From Bacillota bacterium (GTDB lineage Bacteria; Armatimonadota; Hebobacteria; Hebobacterales; Hebobacteraceae): a DNA stretch of 10,347 bases. Below the pieces are notes generated by a model. That model worked only from the letters and a program-made list of their open reading frames with translations, was not told the DNA's origin and did not search any database. The stretch lies in NCBI GenBank assembly GCA_030597345.1, contig JAUVSA010000051.1:1-10347 (forward strand), in the 5' to 3' direction. This document shows, piece by piece, positions 5,833 through 10,347 of the stretch. The first letter of the stretch is position 1; each line of letters opens with the position of its first letter. The position numbers and the translations under genes are program-made.

Positions 5833-6528
5833 ATGGACTTAGGTAAGGCTGCTGGGATCGGAGGATGTCTGGGACGGGTTGGAGGGCTCGCGGCCGCGGC
5901 TGCGGTTGTGCTCCTGTGGGGGGTTCGGTTGGCGGACGGGGCGGGGGAGTCTTCTCCAGCGGCTTACGATCTGACTGTCTTCGTGGTGGCCCGTCCTCCT
6001 GTACCGACGCAGGTGGCCCTTAGCTATTCCCAGGTAGTTGATGAGGAGCGGCTGCGGGAGAGCATCGAGGAGCTGGCGGAGAGGGCGGGGGCGCAGGTTT
6101 CCGAGGTGGAGATCGAGCAGTCGCCTCTGGAGAGGGGATCGGAGGAACTGGCTACGGGGGCTCAGTTTCAGGCGCGGGGTCTCATCAAGTGGGAGACAGG
6201 GGCGCTGCCGGTGGGAGCGATCGTGCGTGCTCTGCCGGAGTGGCGGCACATGCGGTTGGTCTTTCTTTTGGACGAGAATTTCCGGTTCGCGGGCCCGAGG
6301 GACGGCGCGGCGGACGGACTTGTGGTACGGTTGGTCAGTGGGATGGAGGCATATGAGTACGATGTGGAAAGAATGAGCGGGAGAGTGGGGCCTCCTGTAG
6401 AAGGTTTGCCGCCGGGGCCGGGGTCAGCGCCGGTGATGCCTGCGGCGCTGATCGCGGTGGCGCCCGGGCTGGTGTTGGGGTGGCTGCTGGCGGAGCGTCG
6501 GAGCAAGGAGATGCGGAGGGGAAGTTGA
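5833..6528 (+). CDS. Unrecognised protein with N- and C-terminal membrane segments
   Basis: A 231-residue protein that I do not recognise. Residues 14-32 form an Ala/Val/Leu-rich hydrophobic segment that could be a signal peptide or membrane anchor. Residues 202-220 form a second one, followed by a basic end (ERRSKEMRRGS). Between them is a folded-looking soluble domain: a strand (DLTVFVVA, 46-53), an amphipathic acidic helix (VVDEERLRESIEELAERAG, 68-86), then strands near 88-95, 112-120 and 139-147, then a Pro/Gly-rich stretch before the last segment. The likely topology is a periplasmic domain held at both ends. The frame is open from a GTG at 5809, but that codon lies in the terminator stem; ATG 5833 has GGAG at 5823-5826 and is preferred. 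It lies 54 bases before the first PilT-family gene on the same strand, so a role in pilus assembly or envelope work is possible but only by association. Confidence 0.75.
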   Translation: MDLGKAAGIGGCLGRVGGLAAAAAVVLLWGVRLADGAGESSPAAYDLTVFVVARPPVPTQVALSYSQVVDEERLRESIEELAERAGAQVSEVEIEQSPLERGSEELATGAQFQARGLIKWETGALPVGAIVRALPEWRHMRLVFLLDENFRFAGPRDGAADGLVVRLVSGMEAYEYDVERMSGRVGPPVEGLPPGPGSAPVMPAALIAVAPGLVLGWLLAERRSKEMRRGS

Positions 6529-6582
6529 GGGAGGGGGTTTGAGAGTTCGGGAAACTTCGGAACTTGAGGGAGGCAGGATCTG

Positions 6583-7650
6583 ATGGAACTTGAGCAGCTC
6601 TGTCGGTTTGCGGTAGACAGTCAGGCGTCGGACTTGTTTCTGAAGGCGAGCTCGCCGCCGGCGCTGCGGGTGCACGGGAGAATCGTCCCGACTGACCTGC
6701 CGGAGCTGAGCGACGAGGACACGAAGCAACTGGCGCATTCCGTGATGCGGGAGGACCAGATCGGCGCCTTCGAGGACTATCACGAGTTGGACCTGGCGTT
6801 CACGCTGGGGGACGTAGCGCGGTTTCGATGCAATGTGTACGTCCAGCGCGGAAGCTATGCGATGGTGCTGCGGATTGTGCCGCTGGCGATTCTGACGATC
6901 GAGGAGCTGGGTCTGCCGAAGGCGCTGGATGATATGTGCAAGCCGAAGCAGGGGCTGGTGCTGGTAACGGGTCCGACGGGGTGTGGGAAGTCGACGACGC
7001 TGGCGGCGATGATAGACCTGCTGAACCGGACGCGGCACTGCAACATCGTGACGATAGAGGACCCGATCGAGTTCGTGCACGGGGACAACCTGGCGGTTGT
7101 CAGCCAGCGGGAGGTGGGGATCGACACGGAGTCATTCTACGATGCGATGAAGTACGTGGTGCGGGAGAGCCCGGATGTCATTCTGATTGGGGAGATGCGG
7201 GACGCGGAGACGATGCGAGTGGCGCTGAGCGCGTCGGAGACGGGACACCTGGTGTTTTCGACGGTTCACACTACGAGCGCCTCGGACACGGTGGAGCGCA
7301 TTGTGAGCATTTTCCCGCCGCACGAGAAGAGTCAGATCTGTCTGCGGCTTTCCACCAGCTTGCTGGGAGTTGTGTCACAGAAGCTGGTGCCTCGGGCGGA
7401 CGGGACGGGCCGGGTTCCGGCGGTGGAGCTGATGATCAACACGCCGACGGTGGCCAAGCTGATCGAGGAGGGGCGGTCGTCGCAGATTTACTCGGCGATG
7501 AACGAAGGCGGGTATTGGGGGATGCAGACGATGAACCAGTCGCTGGTGAAGTATTGGCGGGCGGGAGTTGTCTCGGAAGACGATGCGCTGACCTATGCCG
7601 GCAACCTGACTGAGCTGAAGCAGATGCTGCGCAGGGGAGCCGCCGCTTAG
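6583..7650 (+). CDS. PilT/PilU-family type IV pilus retraction ATPase, paralog 1 (PilU-like)
   Basis: 355 residues, the normal family length. The N-terminal PAS-like domain begins with ASDLFLKASSPPALRVHG (15-32). The ATPase core has Walker A GPTGCGKST (130-138), Asp box VTIEDPIEF (156-164), Walker B DVILIGEMRD (198-207) and His box ETGHLVFSTVHT (219-230). These hexameric ATPases act at the cytoplasmic base of the type IV pilus and power pilin removal. The AIRNLIRE motif that PilT needs for retraction is replaced by TVAKLIEE (288-295), and MINTPTVAKLI resembles the corresponding part of PilU, an accessory ATPase that works with PilT. Walker A has Cys where most PilT proteins have Ser. ATG 6583 follows GAGGGAGG at 6566-6573. 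It is the first of four paralogs. Family certain; PilU-like subtype inferred. Confidence 0.92.
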   Translation: MELEQLCRFAVDSQASDLFLKASSPPALRVHGRIVPTDLPELSDEDTKQLAHSVMREDQIGAFEDYHELDLAFTLGDVARFRCNVYVQRGSYAMVLRIVPLAILTIEELGLPKALDDMCKPKQGLVLVTGPTGCGKSTTLAAMIDLLNRTRHCNIVTIEDPIEFVHGDNLAVVSQREVGIDTESFYDAMKYVVRESPDVILIGEMRDAETMRVALSASETGHLVFSTVHTTSASDTVERIVSIFPPHEKSQICLRLSTSLLGVVSQKLVPRADGTGRVPAVELMINTPTVAKLIEEGRSSQIYSAMNEGGYWGMQTMNQSLVKYWRAGVVSEDDALTYAGNLTELKQMLRRGAAA

Positions 7651-7742
7651 GGGGCGCAGTTTCGGGCCGATCGCGCTTGGGGGCGAAGTAAGACTGAAGG
7701 TGCTGGGCAAGAGGCTCCCGGGGGCGCGGCAGGGAGGCAGCG

Positions 7743-8822
7743 GTGGACCTTAACTCTTTGCTCAAGCTGCTGGCGCAGACGAAGGGGTCTGATCTGCATC
7801 TGTGCGCGGGCGAGCCACCGACGATGCGGGTACAGCGGGCGATTCGGCGGACCCGGTTTCCGGAACTGAGCGGCGCCGAGGTCGGCGAGATACTGAAGCG
7901 GGTGGCCGGGCCGGAGCGGTGGGGGCGATTCCTGGAGGAGCGGGAGCTGGATGTAGCATACGTGGTGGCCGGGGTGGCGCGTTTTCGGGTCAACATGTAC
8001 TGGGAGCAGAACGAGCCGGCGGCGTGTTTTCACCGCATCCCATCCGAAGTGGCGACGCTTGACGAGCTGGGGTTTCCTCCGGTGCTGAAGACGATCGCGA
8101 GGCTGCCTCGGGGCATCGTGCTGGTGACAGGGCCGACGGGATGTGGGAAGTCGACGACGCTGGCGGCGATGATAGACTACATCAACGAGCAGCGGCCAGT
8201 TCACATAGTGACCATCGAGGACCCGGTGGAATTCATCCACAGGCCGAAGATGGCGTCGGTGATGCAGAGGGAGATCGGGATAGACACGCACTCGTTCGCG
8301 GAGGCGCTGCGCCACGTCATGCGCCAGAACCCGGATGTCATTCTGGTGGGAGAGTTGAGGGATCTGGAGACGATCCAGCTGGCGATCACTGCGGGGGAGA
8401 CGGGGCACTTGGTGTTCAGCACGCTGCATACTCTGGATGCGGCGCAGACGATCGACCGGATGGTGGACGTGTTCGAGTCACAGCGGCAGGAACAGGTGAG
8501 GGCGCAGCTAGCTATCACGCTTCAGGCGGTGATCGGCCAGGATCTGTTGCAGCGGGCGGACGGCACGGGGTTGGTGCCGGCGATGGAGATCATGATAGTG
8601 ACTCCCGGTATACGGAACCTCATCAGAGAGCGCAAGACGCACCAGATCTACACTTTGATCCAGGGGGGAGGAGAGCTGGGCATGCAGACGTTCGACCAGC
8701 ACCTGCTCTCGCTCTACGCACAGGGCATTATCAAGGCAGAAGAGGCGCTGGCGAAGGCAAGCAACCCAGAGGAATTCAAGCGGCAGGCCAAGATTGGCCG
8801 CGATCGGCAAGAGGCGGCGTAG
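7743..8822 (+). CDS. pilT: PilT-family type IV pilus retraction ATPase, paralog 2
   Basis: 359 residues. The start of the N-terminal domain reads GSDLHLCAGEPPTMRV (15-30) and continues QRAIRRT, lacking the His-Gly seen at this place in copies 1 and 3. The core has Walker A GPTGCGKST (130-138, again with Cys), VTIEDPVEF (156-164), Walker B DVILVGELRD, His box ETGHLVFSTLHT (219-230) and GIRNLIRERKTHQI (289-302), a near-perfect AIRNLIRE motif. The tail GELGMQTFDQHLLSLY is typical of PilT. It is therefore expected to be a retraction-competent PilT. The GTG start has GGGAGG at 7732-7737, five bases upstream. It lies 92 bases after paralog 1; that gap shows no promoter or terminator I can defend. 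The His-Gly loss may alter the N-terminal domain or subunit contacts; its effect is unknown. Confidence 0.93.
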   Translation: MDLNSLLKLLAQTKGSDLHLCAGEPPTMRVQRAIRRTRFPELSGAEVGEILKRVAGPERWGRFLEERELDVAYVVAGVARFRVNMYWEQNEPAACFHRIPSEVATLDELGFPPVLKTIARLPRGIVLVTGPTGCGKSTTLAAMIDYINEQRPVHIVTIEDPVEFIHRPKMASVMQREIGIDTHSFAEALRHVMRQNPDVILVGELRDLETIQLAITAGETGHLVFSTLHTLDAAQTIDRMVDVFESQRQEQVRAQLAITLQAVIGQDLLQRADGTGLVPAMEIMIVTPGIRNLIRERKTHQIYTLIQGGGELGMQTFDQHLLSLYAQGIIKAEEALAKASNPEEFKRQAKIGRDRQEAA

Positions 8823-8923
8823 CATCCGGGTAGAATGTTATGGGGTGGCGGGGAGAGGCGGCGGGCTGCAGGAGGCGGTGGCTCTTGCCGCAGGCGGCAG
8901 AACGCGTTTGGAGATGACATCGC

Positions 8924-10042
8924 ATGTCGGATCGGTATGATATCCCGCTAGATGATCTGCTGAAGCTGCTGGTGAAACACGAAGGATCGGACCTGCATGT
9001 GCGGTCGGGCGAGCCGCCGGTATTTCGAGTACACGGAGAGCTGCGCCGGACGAACTTCCCCGTGCTGGAGCCTGAGCAGATAAGGACGATGGTGTATGGG
9101 GTGATGGGGCCGGATCGCGTGGCGCGGTATGAGAAGGATCTGGAGTGTGACCTCGCGTATTCGATCAAGGGATTGGCTCGTTTTCGGGTAAACGTCTTCA
9201 AGCAGCAGGACAGCATCGGGGCGGTGATGCGTTTGATTCCGATCCGGGTACAGAGCATTGACGAACTGGGGCTGCCGGCGGTGCTGAAGGAAATTGCGAT
9301 GCTGCCGCGGGGGCTGGTGCTGGTCACGGGGCCGACGGGATCGGGGAAGTCGACGACGCTGGCGGCGGTGATAGACCACATCAACGGGAGCAAGCCGGTC
9401 CACATCATCACCATCGAAGATCCGATAGAGTTCATGCACACGGACAAGGTGGCGGTGCTGAACCAGCGCGAGGTGGAGATGGACACGCACACCTTCGCGG
9501 ATGCGCTGAAGCACGTGATGCGACAGAACCCGGACGTTATTCTCGTGGGCGAGATGCGTGACAACGAGACGATGCAGCTTGCGATCACGGCGGCGGAGAC
9601 GGGCCACTTGGTGTTCTCGACGGTGCACACGACGGATGCGGCACAGACGATCGACCGGATTGTGGATGTATTCGAGCCGGAGCGGCAGGAGCAGATCAGG
9701 ATGCAGCTTTCGGTGACGCTGCAGGCGGTTGTTTCGATGACTCTGATGCCGCGGGCGGACCAGGCGGGGCGGGTTGCGGCATTTGAGATTATGCTTGCGA
9801 CGCCCGCGATAAGGAACCTGATCCGGGAGCGGAAGACGCACCAGATCTACGGGGCGATCCAGACGGGGGCGGAAGTGGGGATGCAGACGCTGGACAATCA
9901 TCTGCTGCGACGGTACCGGGAAGGGATTGTGAGCTTCGAGATGGCGCTGTCCAGGTCGTCGAATCCCAGTGAGTTCGCGGCGCGCGCGGGGGCGGGGAAG
10001 AAGCCTGAGGAACTGATCAGCGCGGAGCCGGGGGAAATCTGA
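8924..10042 (+). CDS. pilT: PilT-family type IV pilus retraction ATPase, paralog 3 (most canonical)
   Basis: 372 residues. All PilT signatures are in standard form: GSDLHVRSGEPPVFRVHGEL (21-40), ARFRVN (85-90), Walker A GPTGSGKST with the usual Ser (136-144), ITIEDPIEF (162-170), Walker B DVILVGEMRD (204-213), His box ETGHLVFSTVHT (225-236) and intact AIRNLIRERKTHQI (295-308). The C-terminus runs about 20 residues beyond NPSEF with a charged tail. This copy is the best candidate for the main retraction motor that disassembles the pilus for twitching or DNA uptake. ATG 8924 has GGAG at 8910-8913, ten bases upstream, a slightly long spacing. The 101-base gap before it contains a small palindrome (TGCCGC-AG-GCGGCA, 8886-8899). 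The next paralog follows after 16 bases, so these two are probably cotranscribed. Confidence 0.95.
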   Translation: MSDRYDIPLDDLLKLLVKHEGSDLHVRSGEPPVFRVHGELRRTNFPVLEPEQIRTMVYGVMGPDRVARYEKDLECDLAYSIKGLARFRVNVFKQQDSIGAVMRLIPIRVQSIDELGLPAVLKEIAMLPRGLVLVTGPTGSGKSTTLAAVIDHINGSKPVHIITIEDPIEFMHTDKVAVLNQREVEMDTHTFADALKHVMRQNPDVILVGEMRDNETMQLAITAAETGHLVFSTVHTTDAAQTIDRIVDVFEPERQEQIRMQLSVTLQAVVSMTLMPRADQAGRVAAFEIMLATPAIRNLIRERKTHQIYGAIQTGAEVGMQTLDNHLLRRYREGIVSFEMALSRSSNPSEFAARAGAGKKPEELISAEPGEI

Positions 10043-10058
10043 GGGGAGGAGGCCGGGG

Positions 10059-10347
10059 ATGTCGACGAGCCAACTTCACATCGACGATCTCCTGCGGACG
10101 GCGGTCGAACGGGATGCTTCGGACATTCACATCAAGGCGGAGACTCCGCCGCTGCTTCGGATTTACGGGGAGTTGATCCCCACGGATCTTCCTCCCTTGA
10201 GCGTAGACGAGGCGAAGCGTTTGTCCTACATGATTCTGACGCCGGGCGAGCGGGAGCGCTTCGAGCAGGACTGGGAGCTGGATCTGGGATACGAGATCGA
10301 GGGGATGGCGAGGTTCCGGGTGAATCTGTTCGTCCAGCGAGGCATGG
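10059..10347 (+). CDS. PilT/PilU-family ATPase, paralog 4 (N-terminal 96 codons, cut by window edge)
   Basis: The frame is open from ATG 10059 to the window end. GGAGGAGG at 10045-10052 gives a strong ribosome site six bases upstream. The visible part is the PAS-like N-terminal domain: ASDIHIKAETPPLLRIYGEL (20-39), IPTDLPPLS (40-48), WELDLGYEIEGMARFRVNLF (72-91) and VQRG (92-95). It aligns along its length with the other three. IPTDLPPLS and VQRG match copy 1 (VPTDLPELS and VQRG) better than copies 2 and 3, so it may be PilU-like too. Walker A and the AIRNLIRE position lie beyond the window, so its activity cannot be judged. Confidence 0.9.
   Translation, partial: MSTSQLHIDDLLRTAVERDASDIHIKAETPPLLRIYGELIPTDLPPLSVDEAKRLSYMILTPGERERFEQDWELDLGYEIEGMARFRVNLFVQRGM

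Noticed and set aside
8886..8899. TGCCGC-AG-GCGGCA palindrome before paralog 3 as a terminator
   Set aside because: The stem is very short with a tight loop and no T run follows, and the next ATPase gene starts 24 bases later.

Overview
The window comes from a GC-rich, probably diderm (Gram-negative type) bacterium. The evidence is strong G+C bias in all genes, frequent GTG starts with good Shine-Dalgarno sites, an O-antigen-ligase-type membrane protein, and type IV pilus retraction ATPases. No phylogenetic marker is present. A deep-branching lineage such as Armatimonadota is a guess from the overall style, not something the sequence proves.

Layout. (1) 1-194, minus: the first 64 codons of an FAD-dependent oxidoreductase of the geranylgeranyl-reductase type. 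(2) 195-410: divergent intergenic region with a hairpin. (3) 411-2870, plus: a large membrane protein joining an O-antigen ligase/polymerase (Wzy_C) domain to seven C-terminal TPRs. (4) 2871-3027: convergent intergenic region with one copy of a roughly 90-bp repeat and a terminator-like hairpin. (5) 3028-4752, minus: a 574-residue regulator made of two complete IclR units in one chain. (6) 4753-5680: about 930 bp with no convincing gene but much structure, namely a second copy of the 90-bp repeat with a perfect 14-bp inverted repeat, several strong hairpins, and a consensus sigma-70 promoter. (7) 5681-5755: tRNA-Ala(GGC), followed by a hairpin terminator. (8) 5833-6528, plus: an unrecognised protein with a hydrophobic segment at each end. 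(9) 6583-10347, plus: four consecutive PilT/PilU-family ATPase genes, the last cut by the window edge.

How the parts relate. The plus-strand genes from 5833 onward run the same way with gaps of 54, 92, 101 and 16 bp and are probably one or two transcripts. They suggest an expanded set of pilus-retraction motors. The ATPases differ: copy 1 is PilU-like and lacks a recognisable AIRNLIRE motif, copies 2 and 3 keep it, and the N-terminus of copy 4 resembles copy 1. The oxidoreductase, the ligase-TPR protein and the tandem IclR protein have no obvious pathway link to the pilus genes or to each other. The two most unusual items are the tandem IclR fusion, flanked by direct repeats, and the run of four retraction-ATPase paralogs.
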